Origin: Kluyvera georgiana ATCC 51603
GTDB lineage: Bacteria; Pseudomonadota; Gammaproteobacteria; Enterobacterales; Enterobacteriaceae
Direction of reading: 5' to 3'
Length of the DNA: 64,000 bases
NCBI RefSeq assembly: GCF_001654985.1
Contig: NZ_LXEU01000067.1
Span: forward strand, 1 to 64,000
This document shows, in pieces, positions 24,846 through 33,290 of this stretch. Below the pieces are notes generated by a model. That model did no database searches and was not told the origin of the DNA. It saw only the letters and a list, made by a program, of their open reading frames with translations. A program made the translations under genes and the position numbers. The stretch's first letter is position 1; every line of letters begins with the position of its first letter.

Positions 24846-26258
24846 TCACTCCATCGCCACCTTCACCGCCTCTCCCAGCTGCACCATCACCTCGCGATGC
24901 TTCTCGATCGGTGGCAGGGCGCAGTTGATCCTTAAGCAGTTCCGGTATTTCCCCGATGCCGAAAACAGCGATCCCGGCGCGACCTGGATCTTCATTCGGC
25001 ACAGCTGCTGAGCGACGCACACCATATCGACCTGCTCCGGCAGCTCTACCCACAGCATAAAGCCACCGGTCGGGCGGGTCACGCAGATTCCGCAGGGGAA
25101 AAACTCGCGCAGCCAGCAGGTGTAGATCTCCAGGTTGCGCTGGTAGATCTGGCGCATACGACGTACATGGCGGTGGTAGTGGCCTTCGCGGATAAAGTTG
25201 GACGCCGCCAGCTGCGTGGAGGGGACGTTGGTGCCGCTGGCGGCATACTTCATCTGCAACAGCTTATCGTAATAGCGACCGGGGGCTATCCAGCCGATGC
25301 GCAGGCCAGGCGCGATGGTTTTGGTAAACGAGCTACATAGCATCACCCGGCCGTCGATATCCCACGAGTGGATGGTGCGCGGACGCGGGTACTCGGTGGC
25401 CAGTTCGCCGTAGATGTCGTCCTCGAAAATCACAATATCGTAGCGCTGCGCCAGGTTTAGCATCGCGCGTTTGCGGGCGTCGGGCATGATAAAGCCCTGC
25501 GGGTTGTTACAGTTAGGGACGAGGATCACCCCTTTAATCGGCCACTGATCCAGCGCCATCTCCAGCGCTTCGATGCTGATCCCGGTGTTGGGATCGGTGG
25601 GGATCTCGATCGCTTTAAGTCCTAAACCGCGCAACAGCTGCATGGTGCCGTAATAGGTGGGGGATTCCACGGCGATAATATCGCCCGGCTGGCATACCGA
25701 CAGCAGCGCCAGCGACAGCGCGCTGTGGCAGCCGCTGGTGATGATCAGATCGTCGGCGGTGACCACCGATCCGCCGTCGAGCATCAGGCGGGCGATCTGT
25801 TCACGCAGTTCGCGGCGACCGGCCAGCTCGTCGTAGCTCAGCACGTCGACAATATTGTGCTGGATCACCCGGCTCATCTCGCGCCACAGCGGCTTCAGGC
25901 TGGGCTGGGTGACGTCCGGCGAGCCTCCGCCGAAGGGGATGATCGATTTGTCATTGCGGGCGTCGAGCATGTTCAACACCTGATCCCACTGGGTGATCTC
26001 CACCGGGCGCTGTACCGGGCGCGACATCGGCGGCACCGGCGGTTGGGCTTTTTGCGGTGCGACGAAGTAGCCGGAGCGCGGCTGCGGGGTGATCAGCTGG
26101 CGTTGTTCCAGCGTCTGATACGCCTGCTGTACGGTACTGATGCTAACGCCGTGTTCCTGGCTCAGGCTGCGTACGGAAGGCAACTTTTCGCCGTGGCGAT
26201 ACAGCCCTTGTTCAATCCGCTCGGCCAGCAGGTTGGCCAGATGTTGGTAACGCGTCAT
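24846..26258 (-). CDS. yjiR: YjiR, MocR-type regulator (GntR HTH plus aminotransferase fold)
   Basis: A 470-residue protein, the length of E. coli YjiR. Residues 1-75 are a GntR winged helix (HGEKLPSVRSLSQEHGVSISTVQQAYQ); residues 110-470 are a fold-type I aminotransferase domain with NCNNPQG, IFEDDIYGE and the PLP lysine in CSSFTKTIAPGLRIGW. MocR proteins sense PLP or amino-acid derivatives and control nearby genes. The start is the ATG of MTRYQHLANLLAERI; the longer frame adds 22 unsupported residues. It is divergent from yjiS. Paired TCTGTAT repeats lie between the two genes. Confidence 0.93.
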   Translation of the reverse strand: MTRYQHLANLLAERIEQGLYRHGEKLPSVRSLSQEHGVSISTVQQAYQTLEQRQLITPQPRSGYFVAPQKAQPPVPPMSRPVQRPVEITQWDQVLNMLDARNDKSIIPFGGGSPDVTQPSLKPLWREMSRVIQHNIVDVLSYDELAGRRELREQIARLMLDGGSVVTADDLIITSGCHSALSLALLSVCQPGDIIAVESPTYYGTMQLLRGLGLKAIEIPTDPNTGISIEALEMALDQWPIKGVILVPNCNNPQGFIMPDARKRAMLNLAQRYDIVIFEDDIYGELATEYPRPRTIHSWDIDGRVMLCSSFTKTIAPGLRIGWIAPGRYYDKLLQMKYAASGTNVPSTQLAASNFIREGHYHRHVRRMRQIYQRNLEIYTCWLREFFPCGICVTRPTGGFMLWVELPEQVDMVCVAQQLCRMKIQVAPGSLFSASGKYRNCLRINCALPPIEKHREVMVQLGEAVKVAME

Positions 26259-26280
26259 TGCTGTATCCCCGTTTGTCGCC

Positions 26281-26381
26281 ATACAGATGAAAAAACCAGT
26301 ACAGTCAGGCGAAAAAAACCGCACGCAGGTATCGTTTTAGCGATTCTGTATGTTAAAGAAAAGTGTTTTTTGAATCTGTAT
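26281..26381. promoter_or_regulatory. Candidate YjiR operator repeats
   Basis: TCTGTAT occurs at 26345-26351 and 26375-26381, exactly 30 bp apart, with an inverted copy ATACAGA at 26281-26287. Direct repeats spaced by whole helical turns are typical of MocR operators. Location between yjiR and yjiS supports the guess. Confidence 0.4.
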
Positions 26382-26436
26382 TGCAACAGCAGAAATCCGC
26401 GAAGATAAAGCCTCTGGCAAGGTGAGGAGGCAAAGT

Positions 26437-26601
26437 ATGGAATTTCATGAGAACCGGGCAAGACAGCCATTTATCGGCTTTGTACTGGTGTGGCGTTTTA
26501 TCAAAACATGGTGGCGCGTGCAGCAAACGCGCCGCGTATTGCAGCGAATGAGCGACGAACAGCTGAGAGATGTGGGCTTACGACGAGATGAACTGCATTA
26601 A
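26437..26601 (+). CDS. yjiS: YjiS, small DUF1127 protein
   Basis: A 54-residue basic protein ending in the DUF1127 motif RRVLQRMSDEQLRDVGLRRDEL, preceded by an amphipathic/hydrophobic helix (FVLVWRFIKTWWRV). It is the orthologue of E. coli YjiS by sequence and by position next to yjiR. DUF1127 proteins are often arginine-rich RNA- or regulation-associated small proteins; the role here is unknown. A strong GGAGG site lies 8 nt before the ATG and a terminator follows the stop. Confidence 0.9.
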   Translation: MEFHENRARQPFIGFVLVWRFIKTWWRVQQTRRVLQRMSDEQLRDVGLRRDELH

Positions 26602-26605
26602 CATT

Positions 26606-26640
26606 TGGGCGGCGTCGCCGAACACGCCGCCCATTCTCGT
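26606..26640 (+). terminator. Terminator after yjiS
   Basis: Stem TGGGCGGCG / CGCCGCCCA with a 10-nt loop, followed by TTCTCGTTTT. It overlaps the 3' boundary of the convergent LysE gene and may serve yjiS. Confidence 0.65.
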
Positions 26641-26641
26641 T

Positions 26642-27283
26642 TTAGCCGAGGATAAATTGCCACAGGATCCAGCCGCCAAAGCCGATCAGGATACCGCCCG
26701 CGGCGCGTTCGATTTTCCAGATCAGATTCCCCAGCCGCCGCTGAACCTGCGGCAGCGCGAGTAGTATCACCAGCAGTAAATCCCACAGCAGCACCACGCT
26801 GGTCATCCAGATACCGCAGGCCGCCTGTTGCGCCACGGTGACGTTCGGCCCAAGCAGCGCGGTCATCAGCGCCAGATAAAACAGCGCGTTTTTCGGGTTC
26901 AGTAGCGAAGAGCCGAGCCCTAAAAGCAGCTGTTTCGCGAGCGAGGGGCAGATTTGTGCGGAGTGGCGCCATTCGAGCGGTGCGGCGCGGCTTTTCAGCA
27001 ACGCGTAGCCTATCCACAGCAGATAGGCGGCGCCCAGTAGCTCAATGATGTCAAAGAGCAGCGGCGCCTGGCGCAGCAGCCCGGAGCCAATTACCACCAG
27101 CAGGATATACAACCCGTTGCCCGCCGCGATGCCCAGGCACAGCCCGACGCTGCCGCGCAGGCGATAACGGACGGCATAGCCCACCAGTAAAAAGAAATCC
27201 GGCCCGGGGCTCAGCAGCGCCATAAAATGCGCCAGCGCCAGCGCGGGAAACGCCGGGGGAAGTAACGTTGTGACCTGTTCCAT
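26642..27283 (-). CDS. LysE/RhtB-family amino-acid exporter
   Basis: A 213-residue inner-membrane protein with about six helices. FMALLSPGPDFFLLVGYAVR near the N-terminus carries the family SPGP motif, followed by GIAAGNGLYILL and LNPKNALFYLALM, all LysE/RhtB signatures. It exports amino acids or derivatives. It lies 47 nt downstream of an AraC-type regulator in the same direction, a common pairing in which the regulator controls the exporter. Its substrate is not determinable. Confidence 0.85.
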   Translation of the reverse strand: MEQVTTLLPPAFPALALAHFMALLSPGPDFFLLVGYAVRYRLRGSVGLCLGIAAGNGLYILLVVIGSGLLRQAPLLFDIIELLGAAYLLWIGYALLKSRAAPLEWRHSAQICPSLAKQLLLGLGSSLLNPKNALFYLALMTALLGPNVTVAQQAACGIWMTSVVLLWDLLLVILLALPQVQRRLGNLIWKIERAAGGILIGFGGWILWQFILG

Positions 27284-27330
27284 AGCGACCTCAGTGAAAA
27301 TACTGAAGGCAGCTTATGCTGGCTTACGCG

Positions 27331-28074
27331 CTAATTATTGTCGGATATTGATCGGCCAAGCGCGTACTGGCGCGGCGTGGCGGCGGTGTAGCTGACGAAG
27401 GTTTTATGGAAATGACTCTGGTCGGCAAAGCCGCTTTGGTAGGCGACATCGGCGATATCGTCCCCGGCGCGCAGCCGCGCTTTGGCGTATTCCACGCGGG
27501 AAACGTTGAGAAAACTGCCGGGAGTCAGCCCCGTGTCCTGTTTGAAGGTACGGATTAAGGTCTCTTTACGCAGTGAGAGTCGCTGAGCGAGATCGTCGAG
27601 CGAAGGGGGACACGCGGGATCGGATAACAGCGCTTGCTGGACCTGCTGGCTGGTTGGGCGAAGCGCATCGCCGACATCAACGCGTAGGGTGAGGGCGGCT
27701 AATAGCGCGTCGACGGCTGCCGTCGACATCTGCTCAACGACGGCAAGATAAAGACCGAACAGCGCCTCGCTGCGAATATGCTGCTGCGCGAGGGGAAGTT
27801 CGGTGTCCAGGTAGAGCATATGATAGCTGCGGGCTTGCCCCAACAGCGGGTTACAGCTATGCGGCACGTGCGGCGGGATGACGATGATATCGCCGGGGCG
27901 CAGCAGGTACTGCTGACCGTGGCATACGCAGCGCGTTTGTCCTTCCACTATCGCACCAATCGACAGCTGCGCGTGGCTATGGCGTTTATAAGGCTGCGTA
28001 CTCTGCCAGGTGCTGCGCAGTTCCAGCCCGCGATGACGGGTAAAAGTTTGCTGTATATCGCGCGCAGTGGTCAT
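27331..28074 (-). CDS. AraC-family regulator
   Basis: A 247-residue protein with an N-terminal cupin sensor domain (YKRHSHAQLSIGAIVEGQTR, then LRPGDIIVIPPHVPHSCNP) and a C-terminal double HTH (LDDLAQRLSLRKETLIRTFKQDTGLTP; IADVAYQSGFADQSHFHKTF). The start chosen is MTTARDIQQTF, which matches the family; the longer frame adds 27 residues over the divergent promoter region. It precedes the LysE exporter and is divergent from the aldehyde dehydrogenase, so it may control either or both. Confidence 0.85.
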   Translation of the reverse strand: MTTARDIQQTFTRHRGLELRSTWQSTQPYKRHSHAQLSIGAIVEGQTRCVCHGQQYLLRPGDIIVIPPHVPHSCNPLLGQARSYHMLYLDTELPLAQQHIRSEALFGLYLAVVEQMSTAAVDALLAALTLRVDVGDALRPTSQQVQQALLSDPACPPSLDDLAQRLSLRKETLIRTFKQDTGLTPGSFLNVSRVEYAKARLRAGDDIADVAYQSGFADQSHFHKTFVSYTAATPRQYALGRSISDNN

Positions 28075-28223
28075 GGGATCGTCCAAAGAGATTTGGGGTT
28101 TTATATCACATCCTGAAACAAAGGCTGAGGGTCGGAAACTTCCGTTTATACCCAACTTTACGCCCGTAACCAGCCAGATTGACTACCCTTAATACCCTAA
28201 GCGGTAAAACAAGGAGACGCAAT

Positions 28224-29594
28224 ATGGCTTACCAGACAGTTAATCCTGCGACTAACCAGCTTATTAAGGAATACCCCTCGCATAGCGATGCGGACGTCGA
28301 AGCGGCGCTGAAGGCCGCCGACGCGCTCTATCACTCCGACTGGGCGAAAGGCGATATAAACCAGCGGCTGCCGGTGCTGCATAAGCTTGCCGATCTGATC
28401 GACGAGCGCGTGGAGGAGCTGGCAAAGATTGCCAGCCAGGAGATGGGCAAGCTGATTGAACAGAGCCGTGGCGAAGTGAAACTCTGTGCGCGAATCGCCC
28501 GCTACTACGCCGATAACGCGGAGCAGTTTTTAGCGCCGGTAAAGTATCAATCTGAACTTGGCGAAGCGTGGGTAGAGCATCACCCGATTGGCGTGCTGAT
28601 GGCCGTTGAGCCGTGGAATTTCCCGTATTACCAACTGATGCGCGTGCTGGCCCCGAACCTCGCGGCGGGTAACCCGGTACTGGCCAAACACGCCAGCATT
28701 GTGCCGCACTGTGCGGAAACCTTTGCGCACCTGGTCCGTGAAGCGGGCGCGCCGGAAGGGGCGTGGACGAACCTCTATATCTCTCAGGATCAGGTGGCGA
28801 AGATTATCGCCGATGACCGCGTACAGGGGGCGGCGCTGACCGGCTCGGAAAAAGCGGGTAGCGTGGTGGCCGCACAGGCGGCGAAGCACATTAAAAAATC
28901 GACCCTCGAGCTGGGCGGTAACGACGTGTTCGTGGTGCTGGACGACGCGAATCTGGAAAAAGCGGTGAAAATTGGCGTCAATGCCCGCTTGAATAACGCC
29001 GGGCAGGTCTGTACCGCGGCGAAGCGCTTTATTTTGCATGAGAAAATCGCCGATGCCTTCCTGGAAAAATTCACCGACGCCTTTAAGCAGGTGAAGATTG
29101 GCGATCCGCTGGATGAAAGCACCACGCTGGGGCCGTTATCCTCTAAGGATGCGCTGGAAACGCTGACCAAACAGGTGAACGCGGCGGTGAAAAATGGCGC
29201 GAAACTGCATTATGGCGGTAAGCCGGTGCAGCGTGAAGGCAGCTTCTTTGAACCCACCATTCTGACCCATATCACGCGCGATAACCCGGCGTACTTTGAA
29301 GAGTTCTTTGGCCCGGTGGCGCAGATTTACGTGGTGAAGAACGACGATGAAGCGGTGGCGCTGGCCAACGATTCCCACTACGGTCTGGGCGGCGCGGTGT
29401 TCAGCCAGGATATCGAACGGGCGAAGAAAATGGCCTCGCGCATTGAGACCGGTATGGTCTACATCAACTGGCTGACCGACACCGCGGCCGAACTGCCGTT
29501 TGGCGGCGTGAAGCGTTCCGGCTACGGGCGCGAGCTGTCGGATCTGGGAATTAAAGAGTTTGTGAACCAGAAGCTGGTGGTGGTGCGGAAATAA
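28224..29594 (+). CDS. NAD(P)-dependent aldehyde dehydrogenase, succinate-semialdehyde type
   Basis: A 456-residue aldehyde dehydrogenase. Motifs are AVEPWNFPYYQLMRVLAPNLAAGN, LTGSEKAGSVVAAQA, the general-base ELGGND and the nucleophile in NAGQVCTAAKRF (about residue 261). The closest families are succinate-semialdehyde dehydrogenases of the GabD/Sad type, but sequence is well separated from E. coli Sad. The start ATG follows AAGGAGACGCAAT; the longer frame is not supported. It is divergent from an AraC regulator, so its substrate may be an inducer-linked aldehyde. Confidence 0.85.
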   Translation: MAYQTVNPATNQLIKEYPSHSDADVEAALKAADALYHSDWAKGDINQRLPVLHKLADLIDERVEELAKIASQEMGKLIEQSRGEVKLCARIARYYADNAEQFLAPVKYQSELGEAWVEHHPIGVLMAVEPWNFPYYQLMRVLAPNLAAGNPVLAKHASIVPHCAETFAHLVREAGAPEGAWTNLYISQDQVAKIIADDRVQGAALTGSEKAGSVVAAQAAKHIKKSTLELGGNDVFVVLDDANLEKAVKIGVNARLNNAGQVCTAAKRFILHEKIADAFLEKFTDAFKQVKIGDPLDESTTLGPLSSKDALETLTKQVNAAVKNGAKLHYGGKPVQREGSFFEPTILTHITRDNPAYFEEFFGPVAQIYVVKNDDEAVALANDSHYGLGGAVFSQDIERAKKMASRIETGMVYINWLTDTAAELPFGGVKRSGYGRELSDLGIKEFVNQKLVVVRK

Positions 29595-29602
29595 CGGCGC
29601 GT

Positions 29603-29630
29603 TGATGCCCTCCCGGATGGGAGGGCATCA
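29603..29630. terminator. Bidirectional hairpin between aldehyde dehydrogenase and yjiA
   Basis: TGATGCCCTCCC-GGAT-GGGAGGGCATCA is a perfect 12-bp stem located between convergent genes. A T tract is lacking, so it may stabilise 3' ends as well as terminate. Confidence 0.6.
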
Positions 29631-29640
29631 GGTCTTGCGG

Positions 29641-30594
29641 CTACTGGCGTAAACCGGCAAACGCCGCGCGAATCTCTTCTTCCGGCAGTTGGATACCAAT
29701 AAACACCAGCGTGCTGTGCGGCGTTTCGTCGCCCCATGGGCGGTCCCAATCGGCGCTGTACAGGCGCTGCACGCCCTGGAACAGCAGGCGGTTCGGCTCG
29801 CCGTCAATCCACAACATCCCTTTATAGCGCAGCAGCTTGTCGGCGAAGTCCAGCAGCAGGTTCTCCATCACGCGGGAGACGTCGCTGATATCCACCGGGT
29901 AATCCAGCTCGACCACAATCGACGACACGTCGTTTTGCTGGTCGGCCATAAAGTGGAAGCGTGGCGTTGAGGTGACGTTCTCTTCCAGCATAAAGCCGTT
30001 GGTGTTGAACAGCAGACCGAGGTCGATATCGCCGTGGGTGACGGTGTAAATCGGTGCGCGAGCGTTGATACGGGCCAGGCGCTCGCGTAGCTTTTCGCTT
30101 TCGCCGGCCACGTCGGTTTTGGTGAGCAGAATGCGGTCGGCGTAGCCTACCTGCGACTGGGCAATGGTGAACTGGTTCATCTGATCGTGAGCATGTACCG
30201 CGTCAACCAGCGCAATCACACCGTCGAGCAGGTAGCGTTCGCACAGTACGTCGTGGGAGAAAAAGGTCTGAATGATCGGGCCGGGGTCGGCCATGCCGGT
30301 GCATTCAATCACCAGGCGATCGAAGCGGATATTGCCTTTGTCGAGGTTATCGAGCAGGTCTAAAAGCGCGTCTTCCAGCTCGTTAGAACGCGTGCAGCAA
30401 ATGCAGCCGTTGGTCAGGGTTTTGATCTGCGTGGCGCGGTCGCCAATCAGCTGGTCGTCGACCGAGACCTCGCCGAATTCGTTTTCAATCACGGCAATTT
30501 TGAAGCCGTGCTGCTCGTTGAGAATGTGGCGCAGCAGGGTGGTTTTGCCCGCGCCGAGGAAACCGGTAAGTAGAGTAACTGCAATCGGTGCCAT
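29641..30594 (-). CDS. yjiA: YjiA, COG0523 P-loop GTPase (metal-related)
   Basis: A 317-residue protein with GxLGAGKTT loop (GFLGAGKTTL, about residue 9), the metal-binding CxCC motif in NGCICCTRSNELEDAL (about residue 64), ECTGMADP and LTKTDVA, and a C-terminal CobW-like domain. YjiA-type proteins hydrolyse GTP and bind zinc or related metals, probably as metal chaperones. The start ATG lies 7 nt after the GGAGA ribosome site; the 28 extra residues of the open frame overlap yjiX. It forms a btsT-yjiX-yjiA block as in E. coli. Confidence 0.94.
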   Translation of the reverse strand: MAPIAVTLLTGFLGAGKTTLLRHILNEQHGFKIAVIENEFGEVSVDDQLIGDRATQIKTLTNGCICCTRSNELEDALLDLLDNLDKGNIRFDRLVIECTGMADPGPIIQTFFSHDVLCERYLLDGVIALVDAVHAHDQMNQFTIAQSQVGYADRILLTKTDVAGESEKLRERLARINARAPIYTVTHGDIDLGLLFNTNGFMLEENVTSTPRFHFMADQQNDVSSIVVELDYPVDISDVSRVMENLLLDFADKLLRYKGMLWIDGEPNRLLFQGVQRLYSADWDRPWGDETPHSTLVFIGIQLPEEEIRAAFAGLRQ

Positions 30595-30604
30595 GATGTC
30601 TCCT

Positions 30605-30808
30605 TTAGCAGCAGCGCATGCCGCCTTTTCCGTCGCCGCCGTAGCGTGCCTGCTGGCGCTCGCGGAAGAACTCTTCATAGGTCATATACGGCTTATCCGG
30701 ATGGTTGGTCTGCATATGCTCGACGTAGTTGTCGTAATCCGGAATGCCAATCAGCATTTTCGCCGCCTGACCGAGGTATTTTTTTGCCTGCCCTAAGTTA
30801 CCAAACAT
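30605..30808 (-). CDS. yjiX: YjiX, YbdD/YjiX-family small protein
   Basis: A 67-residue protein, beginning [21 protein letters not shown] and containing the conserved [18 protein letters not shown] (about residues 23-40) and [12 protein letters not shown]. It is always found next to CstA/BtsT-type transporters and is required for pyruvate transport by some of them. It lies downstream of btsT across a BIME, and 10 nt before yjiA. Confidence 0.93.
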   Translation of the reverse strand: MFGNLGQAKKYLGQAAKMLIGIPDYDNYVEHMQTNHPDKPYMTYEEFFRERQQARYGGDGKGGMRCC

Positions 30809-30832
30809 TATGCCATCCCGATAATAGATAAA

Positions 30833-30909
30833 GCCGGATGGCGGCTAGCACCTTATCCGGCCTACGAGAGCGGAACTTGTAGGCCGGATAAGCGTAACGC
30901 CATCCGGCA
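30833..30909. repeat. BIME between btsT and yjiX
   Basis: Two opposed REP units, GCCGGATGGCGG...CTTATCCGGCCTAC (30833-30865) and GTAGGCCGGATAAGCG...GCCATCCGGCA (30879-30909). Located within a transcription unit on the minus strand, where BIMEs can protect upstream mRNA. Confidence 0.9.
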
Positions 30910-30915
30910 AAGGGG

Positions 30916-33066
30916 TTAGTGGTGCGAAGAGGTCTTCACGCCGCCTTCCGGTACCGACACGTACGGTGTTTCTTTGTCGGTACGTTTATCACTATTGCGC
31001 ACCTGCATCCAGGTTTTGAAACCGTAGAAGATGATGCTGTACACCACCACCAGGAACAGAATGCTCAGGCCCGCGTTGGTGTAGTTGTTGATAACGATGT
31101 GGTTCATGTTGGCAATCTGCTGAGCGGTTAGCTCGCCACCGGCGGCAATCTTCTCTTTGTACTGGTTAGCCATGTAGAAGAAGCCTTCCATCTGCGGGTT
31201 GGAGCTGAACAGCTTCAGGCCCAGCGCCCAGGTGGTGCAGATCAGCAGCCATACTGCCGGGATGGTGGTCACCCAGATGTATTTGGTGCGCTTCATCTTA
31301 ATCAGGATAACGGTGCCCAGAACCAGCGCCACGGCGGCCAGCATCTGGTTAGAGATGCCGAACAGCGGCCACAGGCTCTTCACGCCGCCCAGCGGGTCAA
31401 CCACGCCCTGGTACAGCAGGTAACCCCACAGGCCTACGCAGCCCGCGGTCGCGACTACGCCAGCCACCAGAGAGTCGGTTTTCTTCAGGAACGGCACGAA
31501 GTTGCCGAGCAAATCCTGCAGCATAAAGCGGCCCGCACGGGTACCGGCGTCCAGCGCGGTGAGGATAAACAGCGCTTCGAACAGAATCCCGAAGTGGTAC
31601 CAGAAGCCCATGTCAGCCATCGGCAGCACTTTGTGGAACACGTGCGCAATACCGACGGCAAGCGTAGGCGCACCGCCCGCGCGGTTCAGTACCGACGGTT
31701 CGCCGATGTCTTTCGCGGTTTGCAGGATCTGCTCTGGCGAAATCACGAAGCCCCAGGAACTGACGGTCGCCGCCGCATGCGCGGTCACATCTTTCAGCTG
31801 CGCAGCGATCAGCGCCGCGTTCTCACCGCCCATCTCGTGCAGGTTCGGCATCGTGATGCCAAGGCCCGCTGGCGGGGTGTTCATCGCGAAGTACAGACCT
31901 GGCTCGATAATGGAGGCCGCAACCAGCGCCATGATCGCCACGAACGACTCCATCAGCATCGCACCGTAACCGATAAAACGCGCGTCGGTTTCATTCGCCA
32001 GCAGCTTCGGCGTGGTGCCGGAGGAGATCAGCGCGTGGAAGCCAGAAACGGCGCCACAGGCGATGGTGATAAACAGAAACGGGAACAGCGCACCTTTCCA
32101 CAGCGGGCCGGTACCGTCGATGTACTGGGTCACCGCCGGCATTTTCAGATCCGGGTTGAGGATCACGATGCCCAGCGCCAGGCCGACGATAACGCCGATT
32201 TTCAGGAAGGTGGCGAGGTAGTCGCGCGGTGCCAGAATCAGCCATACCGGCAGCAGGGCAGAGATAAAGGCATAGCCAATCAGCGCGAAGGTGATAGTGG
32301 TGTCTTTAAAGGTCAGCGCCGGGCCCCAGTACGGGTCGTGGGCAATCACGCCGCCGAAGTAAATAGAGGCAACCAGCAGCACGATACCAATGACCGACAC
32401 TTCGCCGACGCGACCCGGGCGGATAAAGCGCATGTAGATGCCCATAAACAGCGCAATCGGCACGGTTGAGCAGACGGTGAACACGCCCCACGGGCTTTCT
32501 GCCAGGGCTTTCACCACGATCAGCGCCAGCACCGCGAGGATGATGATCATAATCAGGAAGCAGCCGAACAGGGCAATAGAGCCCGGTACGCGGCCCATCT
32601 CTTCTTTGACCATCTCGCCCAGCGAGGAACCGTTACGGCGCGTGGAGATGAACAGCACCATAAAGTCCTGCACCGCGCCCGCGAGCACTACGCCCGCCAG
32701 CAGCCACAGCGTACCCGGCAGATAGCCCATCTGTGCGGCCAATACCGGCCCCACCAGCGGGCCTGCGCCGGCGATGGCGGCGAAGTGGTGGCCGAACAGC
32801 ACGTAGCGGTTGGTCGGCACGTAGTTCAGGCCGTCATTGTTGATGACCGCCGGCGTCGCGCGCGTCGGGTCGAGCTTCATCACCTTCTGGGCGATGTACA
32901 GGCTGTAGTAGCGATAGGCCACCAGATAAACGGAAACCGACGCCACGACGATCCACAGGGCACTGACGTGCTCACCGCGGCGCAGGGCGACGACCGAGAG
33001 GCAAAACGCACCGATGATTCCGAGAATCACCCAGGGTATGTGCTTGAATAGCTTTTTCGTATCCAT
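30916..33066 (-). CDS. btsT: BtsT (YjiY), CstA-family pyruvate transporter
   Basis: A 716-residue inner-membrane protein with about 17 helices, orthologous to E. coli BtsT. Motifs include LVAYRYYSLYIAQKVMKLDP, NRYVLFGHHFAAIAGAGPLVGPVLAAQ (split here only for length), FHALISSGTTPKLLANE and the ending VPEGGVKTSSHH. It takes up pyruvate with protons and is induced by the BtsS/BtsR system. Three BtsR-like sites and a CRP-like site lie 130-220 bp upstream (33198-33290). It is followed by yjiX and yjiA. Confidence 0.95.
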   Translation of the reverse strand: MDTKKLFKHIPWVILGIIGAFCLSVVALRRGEHVSALWIVVASVSVYLVAYRYYSLYIAQKVMKLDPTRATPAVINNDGLNYVPTNRYVLFGHHFAAIAGAGPLVGPVLAAQMGYLPGTLWLLAGVVLAGAVQDFMVLFISTRRNGSSLGEMVKEEMGRVPGSIALFGCFLIMIIILAVLALIVVKALAESPWGVFTVCSTVPIALFMGIYMRFIRPGRVGEVSVIGIVLLVASIYFGGVIAHDPYWGPALTFKDTTITFALIGYAFISALLPVWLILAPRDYLATFLKIGVIVGLALGIVILNPDLKMPAVTQYIDGTGPLWKGALFPFLFITIACGAVSGFHALISSGTTPKLLANETDARFIGYGAMLMESFVAIMALVAASIIEPGLYFAMNTPPAGLGITMPNLHEMGGENAALIAAQLKDVTAHAAATVSSWGFVISPEQILQTAKDIGEPSVLNRAGGAPTLAVGIAHVFHKVLPMADMGFWYHFGILFEALFILTALDAGTRAGRFMLQDLLGNFVPFLKKTDSLVAGVVATAGCVGLWGYLLYQGVVDPLGGVKSLWPLFGISNQMLAAVALVLGTVILIKMKRTKYIWVTTIPAVWLLICTTWALGLKLFSSNPQMEGFFYMANQYKEKIAAGGELTAQQIANMNHIVINNYTNAGLSILFLVVVYSIIFYGFKTWMQVRNSDKRTDKETPYVSVPEGGVKTSSHH

Positions 33067-33197
33067 AGTAAAACCTGGTTTTTAAGATTAATAATCAGCC
33101 GAAGCTGCCGTTGTTTTTTGGGTTTGGGGGTTGAGGAGGTATTGATTCTGCTGATGAGTGTGCCAGACCTACGCGCGCGTAAAGTTGGGTAAATGGG

Positions 33198-33246
33198 TGA
33201 GCGGTTAAAAGCGGAGGCTAAGCGGTCTCTTTTCGCGGTAAGCGGT
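33198..33246 (-). promoter_or_regulatory. BtsR-like binding sites of btsT
   Basis: On the minus strand ACCGCTCA (33198-33205), ACCGCTTA (33219-33226) and ACCGCTTA (33239-33246) fit the BtsR motif ACC(G/A)CT(C/T)A that I recall for E. coli. The first two are separated by 13 bp as in E. coli; the third is an extra copy 12 bp away. Confidence 0.75.
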
Positions 33247-33274
33247 TGGGCAACCTTTGTTCTACACGTAAATA

Positions 33275-33290
33275 TGTGATTGAGATCGCA
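33275..33290 (-). promoter_or_regulatory. CRP-like site upstream of btsT
   Basis: TGTGATTGAGATCGCA fits TGTGA-N6-TCACA with one mismatch. E. coli btsT is known to depend on cAMP-CRP. It is 29 bp beyond the most distal BtsR-like site. Confidence 0.65.

Noticed and set aside
28149-33191. The 15-mer TACCCAACTTTACGC at 28149-28163 recurs inverted at 33177-33191, near two promoters.
   Set aside because: A window of this size is expected to hold a few 15-base matches by chance on both strands, and the two places share nothing else.
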